DNA of 15,883 bases from JACOTK01 sp038256565 (GCA_038256565.1 JBBSKG010000061.1:1-15883), one strand, 5' to 3'. Positions 5,735-14,201 are shown, counted from the first letter of the stretch. Numbers and translations are program-made. Notes: generated from the sequence alone by a model not told the origin.

Positions 5735-6853
5735 TCAACCTGCCTCTTCGATTGCCCTGGACAGGTACTGGCGGCCCAAGTTGGTCAAGAGATCACGGTC
5801 GTAACCTGTTGTGTCTTGGTGTTCGAGGTAGCGATCCCAACGGGCACCAAGTGAGTCGAGATCGGGCAGTTCTGCATGGGCCGTGACGCCTACAAAACTG
5901 GGTTCAAGCTTGAGGAACAACCCTGCGCTAGATGTTGCTCTCACTTCTTCAAGGTCAAGTAAGCGATAGGCCTCGGGTTCGATTCCGTCAAGATATAGGC
6001 GCGCCACTGCTCCATCTGGAATAGTCGCTGCACGATTCATTACTTGTTCGTGGACCTCGTCGGGGGAGAGGCCGAGCGCTTGAATGGTTTCAAGAGTGAC
6101 TAGGCGACGCTGGCCTTCAATGGCGAGATGGCGACATTCACCGGTATCTGTGTCTAGCAAGACGATGCCCTTGGCCTTGTCAGGGTCATCAGCAAACGAA
6201 AAGCTGTCGGTTGACCCGGCATACCACATGCCCTCATTTATTCGAGTGTGAAAGTGATAATGGCCAAGTAACACAAAGTCAGATTTGAGTGCTCCTGCGT
6301 CGATTTCGATTTCGTTGATGTCGGCATAGCGAGGCTCGACTTGGGTAATACGTGGGTGAGTGAGCAACAAGTTTGATTTGTCGAGACTTCGCTCTCGGTC
6401 GGCTCGCTCGAGTGCCTCGAGAGTGTCTTGCACGGTGAGCATTTGGGGCACGGCGTGAACCACTAGACCGGGGAGCTCGAAGCGTTCGTATGCAAGTCGG
6501 TGGGCGAAATGGACATCGGGAAATGTGTCGGAAAGCGCTGAATAAGGACTGCCAGTGCCAGGAAGTCGAGGTGTGTCGTGATTTCCGCTGATAACTACTG
6601 TGGCAACTCCATGGTCTCTGATGCGCTGCAGAGCTCGTTGCGCAATACGAAACGAGCGATAAGTAGGCCGAGGGTGATCGAAGATGTCGCCTAGCCACAA
6701 CATCACATCGGGTTGTTGAGCTAATGCCAGCTCAATTGCAGCCTCGAAGCTGATCTCGAAGTCACGTTCGCGCTGGTTGATACCTGTTTCGGGGTCAGTA
6801 AATGAGTAATAGGAGCGGCCCAGATGGGCATCGCCGAGCGCGGCAACTTTCAT
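5735..6853 (-). CDS. mre11: Mre11/SbcD-like DNA double-strand-break nuclease
   Basis: A 372-residue calcineurin-like metallophosphoesterase. All nuclease motifs are visible: D8 and H10 (LGDAHLG), D56 (LGDIFDH, 54-60), N91-H92-D93 (SGNHDT), H166 (LLTHP) and H198/H200 (LGHYHFH). These residues bind two Mn ions in Mre11 family nucleases, which act as 3'-5' exonuclease and endonuclease at DNA ends under Rad50 ATP control. A cap domain and a C-terminal Rad50-binding part probably lie after residue 240. The gene starts 7 nt after herA stops and ends directly against the rad50 start, so subunits should be made together. SbcD is the bacterial name for the same function. I use mre11 because of the herA and nurA partners. 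Confidence 0.94.
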   Translation of the reverse strand: MKVAALGDAHLGRSYYSFTDPETGINQRERDFEISFEAAIELALAQQPDVMLWLGDIFDHPRPTYRSFRIAQRALQRIRDHGVATVVISGNHDTPRLPGTGSPYSALSDTFPDVHFAHRLAYERFELPGLVVHAVPQMLTVQDTLEALERADRERSLDKSNLLLTHPRITQVEPRYADINEIEIDAGALKSDFVLLGHYHFHTRINEGMWYAGSTDSFSFADDPDKAKGIVLLDTDTGECRHLAIEGQRRLVTLETIQALGLSPDEVHEQVMNRAATIPDGAVARLYLDGIEPEAYRLLDLEEVRATSSAGLFLKLEPSFVGVTAHAELPDLDSLGARWDRYLEHQDTTGYDRDLLTNLGRQYLSRAIEEAG

Positions 6854-6860
6854 GTCAGCC

Positions 6861-8447
6861 CTAATCCACCAAGGCCGATATATTTGGGGCAGCTAGCGGG
6901 CGAGGCTCGGGGGGTGGTGGCGTGGTGCGCACCAGGTCATCCCACAAATGAACCTTGGCTGGCAGAGCAAAGGGTGCGTCAAGACTTGCAATCAAGCATT
7001 CACCAGGCATGAGGGTTTGTATCTCAGGGCCAAGAGCACTGATGTCTTGTTTCGATGAGCCGCGCAAGATGGTGCGGTCTTTCTCGTCTGCAAGGCCGAG
7101 GATGAAGAAGGTGTTGAACTGGCTGAGCAATTCATCATCGAGCAGCTTGGGTTGTTGGGTGATAGCGCACAGCCCTACCTTGAACTTGCGCCCTTCACGA
7201 GCAACTCGTGGAAAGACGTTTGATTCTCGATCGGTCGAGCGTGATAACACCCGTTGAGCCTCTTCTAGAACGATGGCCACCACGGGCAAGCGAGCGTGAA
7301 GTTCGGGGTCATCGAGGTAGGCGCTCGACCAGCGCTCTAACACTCGACGGGTTAGAAACGAGGCAACGAGGACTTCTTCAGTAGAACCCAAACCGCTGAC
7401 ATCAATGAGAACGACTTGGCCTTCTTCGAGATCTCGTACGACTGCACTTCCGACTGAGACTGCGGGGTCGGGTGTAACGCATGGCAGTTCGATTATTCGC
7501 CGGGCTCGTCGGTGGACGACCTGCAAAGTGTTGAGGGCAACCCGACCGTTTAGTTCAACATCACGAAACCCCGGCAGGTCATCGACCTGGGCAAAAGCTA
7601 AAAGCCATGCCAACCCCTGACCATCTCGGCCGAGGTGGCGTTCTAACTCGAACAACGCCTCTTCTTGGGGGCGACTCCATTCATAGGCCGTTCGCAGGTC
7701 GTCGACAGTGAGTTCGCCCAGGCTGATTCGCAGCGTTGAGGTGTTGGGAAGTGCCCGTGCGGCGTAGGTCCGCAATCGTTCGCTGGCCCATGGGTGGCGA
7801 GGTAACTCAGTGCGGTATTCGCCATGTGGGTCGATAAGTAATAGGCCGTATCGACCTCCGGCTTTGAGCACTCCGCCTGCAAGCACTTTCATGAGGTTTG
7901 ATTTTCCCATTCCCGTGGTGGCGAAGATGCCTACGTGGGTGGCGAGACTTCGTCCGGATACGCCCACTTCAAAGTCGACTACGAGTTCGCCACTGCGCAG
8001 GCTGCCAACAGGAAGGTCCCCCATGCGGGTGCGCAGGAACTCAAAATCGCTTGCTTCTGGAGCAACTACGCGTGAGAACTGGGTTGGCAGGCTTTTGGGT
8101 TTGCGGAATTCTTGAGTGCCGTCGGCTGCCTTCGGGGTTAGATAGCCAAGGCACCGGCATTCGGCTACTCGGTAGGTGCGACGTGATTGTTCGTGAAGAG
8201 GATGTGCCCCTGGTTCACCTCGGGTGTCGTCGGCTAACAAGGTGCCAGCAACCCGCTCGGCCCATCCGGGTTCACGGTGTTCAGTGCCATAGGTGACATC
8301 AACAACGCGAAACAGATATCGTCGTCCTGTTGTTTCATCAACGGCCACTAATAATTCGCCTAGAAACAGGTCTTCGTCTGGGGCGGCCCGCAAGGCACCT
8401 TCCAAGACGTTCTTGCCAAATAGACGGCCTCGACTGTTCGTGGTCAT
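6861..8447 (-). CDS. herA: HerA-like hexameric DNA translocase/helicase
   Basis: A 528-residue FtsK-HerA superfamily ATPase. The N-terminal part (about 1-165) fits the HAS-barrel region of HerA. Walker A is ATTGMGKSN (176-184, K182). The HerA hallmark LLIDPHGEY follows at 203-211. Walker B VVAIVLEEAQ (389-398) has adjacent glutamates. REGRK (417-421) carries the likely arginine finger, and ITQQP plus SQFNT (about 429-446) match the sensor region. HerA forms a hexamer that drives DNA translocation and stimulates NurA nuclease during 5' resection. The ATG overlaps the nurA stop as ATGA, with GGAG just upstream. The first Walker A glycine is Ala, a mild deviation. HerA-like ATPases also occur in phage-defence pairs, but the mre11-rad50 linkage favours repair. 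Confidence 0.92.
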   Translation of the reverse strand: MTTNSRGRLFGKNVLEGALRAAPDEDLFLGELLVAVDETTGRRYLFRVVDVTYGTEHREPGWAERVAGTLLADDTRGEPGAHPLHEQSRRTYRVAECRCLGYLTPKAADGTQEFRKPKSLPTQFSRVVAPEASDFEFLRTRMGDLPVGSLRSGELVVDFEVGVSGRSLATHVGIFATTGMGKSNLMKVLAGGVLKAGGRYGLLLIDPHGEYRTELPRHPWASERLRTYAARALPNTSTLRISLGELTVDDLRTAYEWSRPQEEALFELERHLGRDGQGLAWLLAFAQVDDLPGFRDVELNGRVALNTLQVVHRRARRIIELPCVTPDPAVSVGSAVVRDLEEGQVVLIDVSGLGSTEEVLVASFLTRRVLERWSSAYLDDPELHARLPVVAIVLEEAQRVLSRSTDRESNVFPRVAREGRKFKVGLCAITQQPKLLDDELLSQFNTFFILGLADEKDRTILRGSSKQDISALGPEIQTLMPGECLIASLDAPFALPAKVHLWDDLVRTTPPPPEPRPLAAPNISALVD

Positions 8448-9466
8448 GCTCGCTCCATCAGATTGTGTCGGTCTGCAAAGGCTCTATCACGTACGTCGAG
8501 AGGCACGCCTGCTGTCTCTAATAGGTCATCGAGTTGGCTACGGGCCTCGGCGCGTAACCAGCCCGGACACGCCGCTAGTCGGTCAGCGACCGAGAGCGGG
8601 TAGGGATAACCAGGAAACGCTGCATCGTCACAGAGTGCCGAGAGCATGGCGAGAGCGGGCTCAGGCTCGACGCTCGCTGGCAGATCTATACGAAAGGCAA
8701 AGCGAGCATCAGGGTCGAGACGGGCCGCCACTACTTGCACGCCACCATGTCCTACGTCAGGACGGGTGCGAGCAATGGGTGCCCACCACATGGACCTTGG
8801 GCCAAAGCCAGACTCGGCTTCACGTTCGAGTTGGCCAAGTAACGGTGCGCCACCACGCGACAACGACGAATGTTTGGTCACCCCTATCAGTACGACGCCC
8901 CTTGCTTGGGCTTGCGTAAGTAAGGCAGCTAGGAACGATGAAGGGATACGCCAGTCAGGTTGTAGATCACCATCGACCAACACGACCGAACCGGGTTCGG
9001 CCTCGTCGACGCAACGGACGACTGCATCCCATTCCCATCGATCTCTCAATAGATTGATGTCGACTGACGTGTCATCGCTAAGCGCTTGAAGTGCGAGAGC
9101 GTCGAGCGCAGCACGTCGCTCTTGATCGCCACCTAACAGACATGCGTGTAACGGGCCTTCTTCTTCCAACACGCACATTCCCTCATGAAACCGAACACGC
9201 GCGGCACGAGTCACCATGAGTTGCAAGCAACGTGCATCGGCAACCATTGCTTGGCCACCATCAACAGCCCAGGTATCGGGAGCGATGGAGCTGCGAGTCA
9301 GCGTCCGCAACGTGATCGTCGACTCGAACTCCAACATCGAAGCAACTGCACTCAGATCACTCAAAGTTGTAGATGACCCATTCAACAATTCCGCCAGTCG
9401 TTGAGCGGCGAGTTCCATGCTGGTGGACATGGCGGTGGAATCAGGACTAGCTGCCAACGAACTCAT
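8444..9466 (-). CDS. nurA: NurA-family DNA nuclease
   Basis: A 340-residue NurA-domain protein. Visible motifs: WAVDGG (66-71, catalytic D69; family form AVDGS); RDRWEWDAV with E145; VLVDGDL (163-168) with D165 in place of the DGSL motif; GVTKHSS (195-201) with K198; FRIDLP (258-263) with D261; and the C-terminal GYPYPLSVADRL (286-297), which is very typical of NurA. NurA is a Mn-dependent nuclease that works through the HerA hexamer to degrade 5' ends after Mre11-Rad50 action. It is first in the operon and overlaps herA by 4 nt. ATG 9466 has no strong Shine-Dalgarno. Internal ATGs at codons 13 and 17 are alternatives, and the family N-terminus (MELAAQRLAEL) would fit codon 17. No promoter is evident in the 48-nt gap after ppx. 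Confidence 0.9.
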   Translation of the reverse strand: MSSLAASPDSTAMSTSMELAAQRLAELLNGSSTTLSDLSAVASMLEFESTITLRTLTRSSIAPDTWAVDGGQAMVADARCLQLMVTRAARVRFHEGMCVLEEEGPLHACLLGGDQERRAALDALALQALSDDTSVDINLLRDRWEWDAVVRCVDEAEPGSVVLVDGDLQPDWRIPSSFLAALLTQAQARGVVLIGVTKHSSLSRGGAPLLGQLEREAESGFGPRSMWWAPIARTRPDVGHGGVQVVAARLDPDARFAFRIDLPASVEPEPALAMLSALCDDAAFPGYPYPLSVADRLAACPGWLRAEARSQLDDLLETAGVPLDVRDRAFADRHNLMERA

Positions 9467-9514
9467 AGCCCCATGCTCGCACAGGCATGTGACACTGACT
9501 GAAGGTTGCCTCTA

Positions 9515-11110
9515 TCAATTTGAAAGCGATGGGTGTTCGCTGCTTGCTATTTCAAGGCTGCGGTCAAATATCTTTTCAAAGAGTGGGCGCTTGTGACGTG
9601 CACCCCAGCGTTCAAGGTCGAGGTCGCTGGTTCCAGACAAGATGAGCCGGACTTTTGACGCTTCGATCTCGACTGTTACGTCTTCGACGAGTGATGAGTG
9701 CCCACGGTCTAGTCCATCGGCGAGACGCAATATTGCAAGTAGACGTAGGGTTTCCTTCTGGCGTTCGGTTGGAAGATGCCCGAAGGGGTCAAATGAAGTT
9801 TTGGGATCGCTACCCCTGTGAAAGCGCACGAGCGTGGCGAGTATGGCAATGTCCTCTGGGGTAAAACCTCGTAGGCCACCGTGTTCGATGAGGTAGGCGC
9901 CATGCTTGTGATGGCCACTTACCGATACGTGTTCGCCGATGTCATGCAAAAGACTCGCATGTTCAAGTAGCTCGCGATCCGCTGGGGCCAATTTGTGCAA
10001 CTCGGTGGTTTGGTCGAAAAGTTGTGTCGCAAGAAAGGCGACGTGGCGACCGTGCGATGAGTTTGATTCACACTTGCGCGTCAATGCCAAAACTGATTTC
10101 TGGCGGATCAACGACTCTTCGCCGCTCCAGTCCACTAGGTCATGGCGAGCAATTGCATCGAGCACTATTCCTTCACGAAGTGCCCATTCACAACCAGTGA
10201 GGTTGTCGAGATCGAACAACTCCATGGCAACAGTTAGGAACATTGAACCGGCAGTGATGAGCCCCGATCGACGTCGTTCAAGGCCCTTCATTTGGCTGCG
10301 TTGCGAGAGAGGAAGCTCCATTATTTCGTGATGAACTGCCAGCAGATCGCTTCGCTGAACCGTGAGTTGGTTGACCGATGATGGGTTGCGTCCGCTTCTG
10401 TGAATCTCTGCCATGCGAACGAGGTCGCACAAGGTGCCGCTACTGCCAACGGCTAGTTGTGGCTGGAATGGCCCAACCTCTTTGGCTATCGGACCCAAAA
10501 CGTCGGTGATGTGATTGCGCACTCTCAATACATCGGAAGGGCTAGGAGGGTCGTCGTAAATCAAGGTAGCGAGACGGGCGACCCCGAGCTTTACGCTTGT
10601 TGCCCACAACATTTCCTGTTGATTGCCAACCATGATTTCGACACTGCCGCCGCCAAGATCGAATCCGACTATCGGCACCTGACTCATGGTGATGCTTGCT
10701 TTGATAGCTCCGAAGATCAGACGTGCTTCGGTTTGGCCACTTATGACTTCGACGAGCACTTCCGCCTCTTCAGAAATGCGTGTCACAACTTCACTTGAGT
10801 TTTCGGCATCTCTAATTGCACTAGTGGCGCAGGCGGTTATTTCTTCGACGTTTTTTGATCTAGCGATCATGGTGAAGCGCCGCATGGTATCGATTGCGCG
10901 CTCAGCAGCTTCTTCAGTAATGAATCCATGTTTTGCAACGACTTCACCCAGCCCGAGCATTTCTTTCTCACTAACAAGAGTGTCGAAATGTCCGTCTGGG
11001 TGCGCCTCGACTACCAACAGATGAAATGAGTTCGACCCCATGTCAATGGCGGCAAGTCGAATGGTCCGATACTCCGCTGCTACCGAGTTCATGGGTTGTA
11101 ACTCAACCAC
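9515..11110 (-). CDS. ppx: Ppx/GppA-family exopolyphosphatase / guanosine pentaphosphatase with HD domain
   Basis: Up to 531 residues. The actin-like ASKHA phosphatase half shows AAIDMGSNSFHLLV (20-33), ATSAIRDAENS (95-105), EVISGQTEARL (121-131), the phosphate loop GFDLGGGSVEI (149-159) and VGSSGTL (221-227). The C-terminal half has an HD-type module, ASLLHDIGEHVSVSGHHKHGAY (H389, D390) and LRLADGLDR (461-469). The enzyme removes phosphate from long-chain polyphosphate and/or pppGpp, linking phosphate storage and the stringent response. Sequence alone does not decide between them. The GTG at 11110 gives the longest form. ATG 11092 gives 525 residues and is more natural if the small leader ORF at 11089-11121 is translated. 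The start lies 39-57 nt after the kinase gene. Confidence 0.92.
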   Translation of the reverse strand: MVELQPMNSVAAEYRTIRLAAIDMGSNSFHLLVVEAHPDGHFDTLVSEKEMLGLGEVVAKHGFITEEAAERAIDTMRRFTMIARSKNVEEITACATSAIRDAENSSEVVTRISEEAEVLVEVISGQTEARLIFGAIKASITMSQVPIVGFDLGGGSVEIMVGNQQEMLWATSVKLGVARLATLIYDDPPSPSDVLRVRNHITDVLGPIAKEVGPFQPQLAVGSSGTLCDLVRMAEIHRSGRNPSSVNQLTVQRSDLLAVHHEIMELPLSQRSQMKGLERRRSGLITAGSMFLTVAMELFDLDNLTGCEWALREGIVLDAIARHDLVDWSGEESLIRQKSVLALTRKCESNSSHGRHVAFLATQLFDQTTELHKLAPADRELLEHASLLHDIGEHVSVSGHHKHGAYLIEHGGLRGFTPEDIAILATLVRFHRGSDPKTSFDPFGHLPTERQKETLRLLAILRLADGLDRGHSSLVEDVTVEIEASKVRLILSGTSDLDLERWGARHKRPLFEKIFDRSLEIASSEHPSLSN

Positions 11111-11121
11111 GCTTTATTCAT
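11089..11121 (-). CDS. Possible leaderless 10-residue leader peptide MNKAWLSYNP
   Basis: An ATG at 11121 follows a TACCCT -10 box by 7 nt, and its reading frame (M-N-K-A-W-L-S-Y-N-P) stops at TGA 11091-11089. That TGA overlaps the in-frame ppx ATG at 11092 as ATGA. The geometry would couple leader translation to ppx. So short an ORF can occur by chance, and nothing else supports expression. Confidence 0.22.
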   Translation of the reverse strand: MNKAWLSYNP

Positions 11122-11128
11122 GATCACG

Positions 11129-11134
11129 AGGGTA
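11129..11134 (-). promoter_or_regulatory. Candidate -10 box for an internal ppx promoter
   Basis: TACCCT on the minus strand fits TANNNT and would start transcription at about 11121. TGATCA palindromes sit on both sides (11121-11126 and 11147-11152, 26 bp apart). No good -35 is seen. It could let ppx and the downstream repair genes be transcribed without the glp genes. Confidence 0.3.
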
Positions 11135-11149
11135 GCGGTGAACACCTGA

Positions 11150-12592
11150 TCAGAAGTCGAGCATGGAGAGTTCTGGTATCCAGCCCGAAGCGCGGGTGCG
11201 GGCTTCGGCCCAGCGGTTTCGGTCGAGTGGGTGGGTGGGTTCGATTATTGAAGACGGTGACCAGGTGGCCGCAATGTCATCCCAGCCCTTCCATGTGCCG
11301 GTTGCGAGCCCGGCTAGGAATGCGGCCCCTAGTGTTGTTGCTTCGAGCACAGGAGATATTTCGATTGGTCGTTGTGTGGTGTTGGCTAAAGCCTGCACAA
11401 ATGTTGGGTTAGCGCTCATGCCGCCGTCTATTCGTAACGAAGAAATTTTGGTATCTCCATCGGCCTCGGCTGCTTCGAGAAGGTCTGCTCCTCGATGCGC
11501 TATGCCTTCTAGAACTGCTCTCACTACTTGGGCCTTGCCCGAGCCACGAGTTAGGCCGAGTAGAGTCCCACGCGCTCCGTAGTCCCATGAGGGGGTGCCG
11601 AGGCCAAGTAGGGCAGGCACAAACCAGACCCCATCGGTGTGGTCACAACTTGCGGCTACATCATGTGATTCGGCGGCTGTCGTAATCATGTCTAGGTCGT
11701 CTCGTAGCCATTCCACCGCCGTGCCAGCGGAGAGCATCACTGCTTCGATGCCCCATGTGGCTTCGCCACCTGAACGCCATGCCACGATGGGAATAGTTCC
11801 GGCCTCACCACGCGCTTCGAAAGTGGGTCGGTTCGCATCGAGACATAGATCGAGCATGCCGCCGGTTCCGAATGTGGCCTTTGCGAGTCCGGGCTTAACG
11901 CAACCTTGACCAATGAGTGATGCCTGTTGGTCGCCAACGAGACTTGCAATGGGAGGGGCACCAGCGAGTGCTGTTGCATTGACAACGATGCCGGTCGAAT
12001 CAACCAAGGTGGGCATGGTTGATTCAGGAATACGGAGCGCCTCAAGAATCGTTGATGACCACCCAGTGCCATCACTTGTGATGAGCCCAGTAACACCCGC
12101 ATTTGATAAGTCGGTGACGTGCGCTTCGCCTTGGGAAAGTGTCCAAACAACCCACGAGTCAATGGTTCCAACGCATAGGTCGCGGGTTCGGTCTGGGTCG
12201 GCCTGGTCTAACAGGAAGGCAGCCTTAGTGGCAGTAGCGCTTGGTGACATCCGAATGCCTTGTGCTTGGAGCATGAGGCAGTTGCCCACAGTGCGCAGGT
12301 CTTGCCAGCCAATGCCTGGGCCTACGGGCTCACCTGTTTTGCGGTCCCACACCACGGTCGTTGCTCGTTGATTAGCAATGCCAACTGCATCAACAGGACC
12401 AGCGTCTTGCAGTGACATGGCGGCCAACTCAAGCACGACACTTGCGAGCTCTGTGGCGTCGAGTTCAACAAAGCCTGGCAATGGAGTTGATGGCAACAAC
12501 TCTCGATAGTGCTCGCCAGCAATGGTTGCGTCGGGACGAACCACCGATGTGCGAACCCCGCTAGTGCCAACATCAATGACGAGAATGCTCAT
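11150..12592 (-). CDS. FGGY-family carbohydrate kinase, glycerol-kinase-like
   Basis: A 480-residue FGGY kinase (E. coli GlpK has 502). The phosphate-binding start is IDVGTSGVRTSV (6-17). Others are GIANQRATTVVWD (71-83), IDSWVVWTL (144-152), VGDQQASLIGQG with the likely catalytic base D221 (219-230), ATFGTGGM (239-246), LGLGTPSWDYGARG (329-342), GLTRGSGK (346-353) and IDGGMSANPTFVQALANT (388-405). Overall resemblance and the GlpD neighbour suggest glycerol to glycerol-3-phosphate. However, the glycerol contacts of E. coli GlpK at E84, Y135 and F270 appear to be A77, S118 and M246 here. The substrate may therefore be another polyol or ketose. The ATG at 12592 is chosen because MSILVIDVGT is the normal N-terminus and AAGGAG precedes it. 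The frame extends 23 codons further upstream without family support. Confidence 0.87.
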   Translation of the reverse strand: MSILVIDVGTSGVRTSVVRPDATIAGEHYRELLPSTPLPGFVELDATELASVVLELAAMSLQDAGPVDAVGIANQRATTVVWDRKTGEPVGPGIGWQDLRTVGNCLMLQAQGIRMSPSATATKAAFLLDQADPDRTRDLCVGTIDSWVVWTLSQGEAHVTDLSNAGVTGLITSDGTGWSSTILEALRIPESTMPTLVDSTGIVVNATALAGAPPIASLVGDQQASLIGQGCVKPGLAKATFGTGGMLDLCLDANRPTFEARGEAGTIPIVAWRSGGEATWGIEAVMLSAGTAVEWLRDDLDMITTAAESHDVAASCDHTDGVWFVPALLGLGTPSWDYGARGTLLGLTRGSGKAQVVRAVLEGIAHRGADLLEAAEADGDTKISSLRIDGGMSANPTFVQALANTTQRPIEISPVLEATTLGAAFLAGLATGTWKGWDDIAATWSPSSIIEPTHPLDRNRWAEARTRASGWIPELSMLDF

Positions 12593-12602
12593 GGCGTGAT
12601 GT

Positions 12603-12608
12603 CTCCTT
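12603..12608 (-). promoter_or_regulatory. Shine-Dalgarno site fixing the FGGY kinase start
   Basis: AAGGAG lies 10 nt upstream of ATG 12592 in the 46-nt gap after the flavoprotein gene. It supports this start over the upstream in-frame codon at 12661, which would lie inside the preceding gene. Confidence 0.65.
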
Positions 12609-12638
12609 CTGGTTGGGTCGAGATGAAGAGTGTTTGGG

Positions 12639-14201
12639 TCATGGCCAGTCCAGTTCACCAAAGCGACTGACCCCGCCGAGCTTGCCAGGGTTTAGTACCC
12701 CGCTTGGGTCGAGTGTCGACTTAATGTTATTAAGCAACGACAGGGCGTGTCCGAGAGAATCGGCCATGAAACGATGACGGTTTAGTCCAACTCCATGATG
12801 GTGACTTAGCGCAGCGCCTGAAGCCAGCACTGCTCGGGTCGCAGCGTTCCATGCATCTAAGTAGCAACGCTCGCGAGCGCCACCGTTAGAACTTTCGGAA
12901 GGAAGAGCCGCAAAGGTGACGTATAGGCAGGCCCCGTCCAAATAACTGTGTGAGAGATGCGCAGACGCATTGGCCATTCCCTCGACGGTGTTGATGGAAT
13001 CGATCATGGCCCTATAGAGACCCGGCAAGATTGACCAGGGTCCAGACACTTCCATCGTGTCTACTACCCAGCCCTTGGTTAGCAAGACACCAAGAGCTGA
13101 CACGTCGTTACGATGCCCCATCCATTGTTCGACGAGCGTAACGTCGAGTTGTTCAGCCGCAGCAGAGACGCATTCATCAGAAACGATCGCCATGGTGGCC
13201 TCAACTAAGGCGGGGTCAGATTCATCCATTACCAAGAGCACTGCTTTGTTTTCAACGTTGTAACTGCGAGCCGACTCGATGGGGTCGTAGAGCCGCAGTA
13301 CCGCAGGCGTTGCTCCTCGTCGCAAGATGCGTCTGCATGCATCAATGCCTGCTTCAAAGCTTGCAAAGCCATACGCGCTACGAGCTTCGCCTTTTGGAAG
13401 TGGGTGGCACCGCAATTGGGCTTGGGTGATGACTCCAAGAGTTCCTTCTGAGCCAACGAACAGTTGGGTGAGGTCGGGGCCCACTGCGGCTCGTGGCCAA
13501 CCTCCAGTGCGTATGAGCGAACCGTCAGCCATGGCGACCTCTAGGCCAACCACCATGTCTTCGATCTTGCCGTAGCGGGTAGAAAACTGACCGGCCGAAC
13601 GACACGCTAACCATCCCCCCACGGTCGAAAGCGCCATGGACTGTGGCCAATGCCCCAGAGTCAAATTGTGGACGGCACGAAGTTGGGCCTCGAAGGTATC
13701 GCCAAAGGTTCCTGCACGTACATCGACCACGCCGGACAACTCGTCAACCTCGATGATGCCGCTGAGAGCGCAGAGGTCGAGCGCAACGCCGCCATATAGA
13801 GGTAGCGCTGCACCACAGACTCCGCTCCTTCCCGCTGCTGGTGTCACGGGCACGCTGTGTTCGCTACATAACTTCAAGATGGCAGCAACCTCGGCTGCAC
13901 TTGAGGGTCGAGCCACTACACCAGGCAGAGAAGGCAAGCGACGCTCGTCATCGTCTTCATTGGTCATCCACATAGCGCCCAGTGGCCACCAGTCCACGCC
14001 AGCTATTGCTCTAGTCTGAGGATCGGTGTCGACTACTTCGCATACATCTTTGAGGCGGTCGACAAACCCTTTCGGAAGATCAACGATTGCTTCAGCGAAT
14101 CGTGGTTCTAGAAGGTCAGCGTTGGCTGATCGCATATTACCTGTTAACAGGGGAGTGGGGCTTCCAGGCGGTGGGTAAAGGCTTTTAGGGGGAGTGTTCA
14201 C
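12639..14201 (-). CDS. FAD-linked oxidase, alkyl-dihydroxyacetonephosphate synthase-like
   Basis: A 520-residue VAO-type flavoprotein close to the AGPS group. The FAD-binding part shows LPGVVARPSSAAEVAAILKL (92-111), PAAGRSGVCGAALP (121-134), PQSMALSTVGGWLACRSAGQ (186-205) with STRYGKIEDMVVG (207-219), and GSEGTLGVIT (250-259). The cap carries RLYD (303-306), and the AGPS hallmark HHHGVG is at 467-472. The C-terminus has LDPSGVLNPGKLG (497-509). True AGPS swaps the acyl group of acyl-DHAP for a fatty alcohol to start ether lipids. Actinobacterial relatives beside GlpD are mostly uncharacterised. GTG 14201 overlaps the glpD stop as GTGA, with GAGGAA 8 nt upstream. A glycerol-phosphate or DHAP-related role is inferred. 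Glycolate-oxidase-like activity is an alternative. Confidence 0.85.
   Translation of the reverse strand: MNTPPKSLYPPPGSPTPLLTGNMRSANADLLEPRFAEAIVDLPKGFVDRLKDVCEVVDTDPQTRAIAGVDWWPLGAMWMTNEDDDERRLPSLPGVVARPSSAAEVAAILKLCSEHSVPVTPAAGRSGVCGAALPLYGGVALDLCALSGIIEVDELSGVVDVRAGTFGDTFEAQLRAVHNLTLGHWPQSMALSTVGGWLACRSAGQFSTRYGKIEDMVVGLEVAMADGSLIRTGGWPRAAVGPDLTQLFVGSEGTLGVITQAQLRCHPLPKGEARSAYGFASFEAGIDACRRILRRGATPAVLRLYDPIESARSYNVENKAVLLVMDESDPALVEATMAIVSDECVSAAAEQLDVTLVEQWMGHRNDVSALGVLLTKGWVVDTMEVSGPWSILPGLYRAMIDSINTVEGMANASAHLSHSYLDGACLYVTFAALPSESSNGGARERCYLDAWNAATRAVLASGAALSHHHGVGLNRHRFMADSLGHALSLLNNIKSTLDPSGVLNPGKLGGVSRFGELDWP

Noticed and set aside
6861..9466. The HerA-NurA pair as a stand-alone anti-phage module.
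   Set aside because: Possible in principle, but the tight coupling to mre11 and rad50 and the lack of other defence genes on this strand favour a repair role. Kept only as an alternative.
9472..9489. Small hairpin CATGC/GCATG between ppx and nurA as a terminator.
   Set aside because: Only 5 bp in the stem with an 8-nt loop and no T-run on either strand.
12593..12661. Extended N-terminus of the FGGY kinase from the upstream in-frame codon.
   Set aside because: The extra residues lack family similarity, overlap the preceding gene, and a proper AAGGAG site precedes the ATG at 12592.
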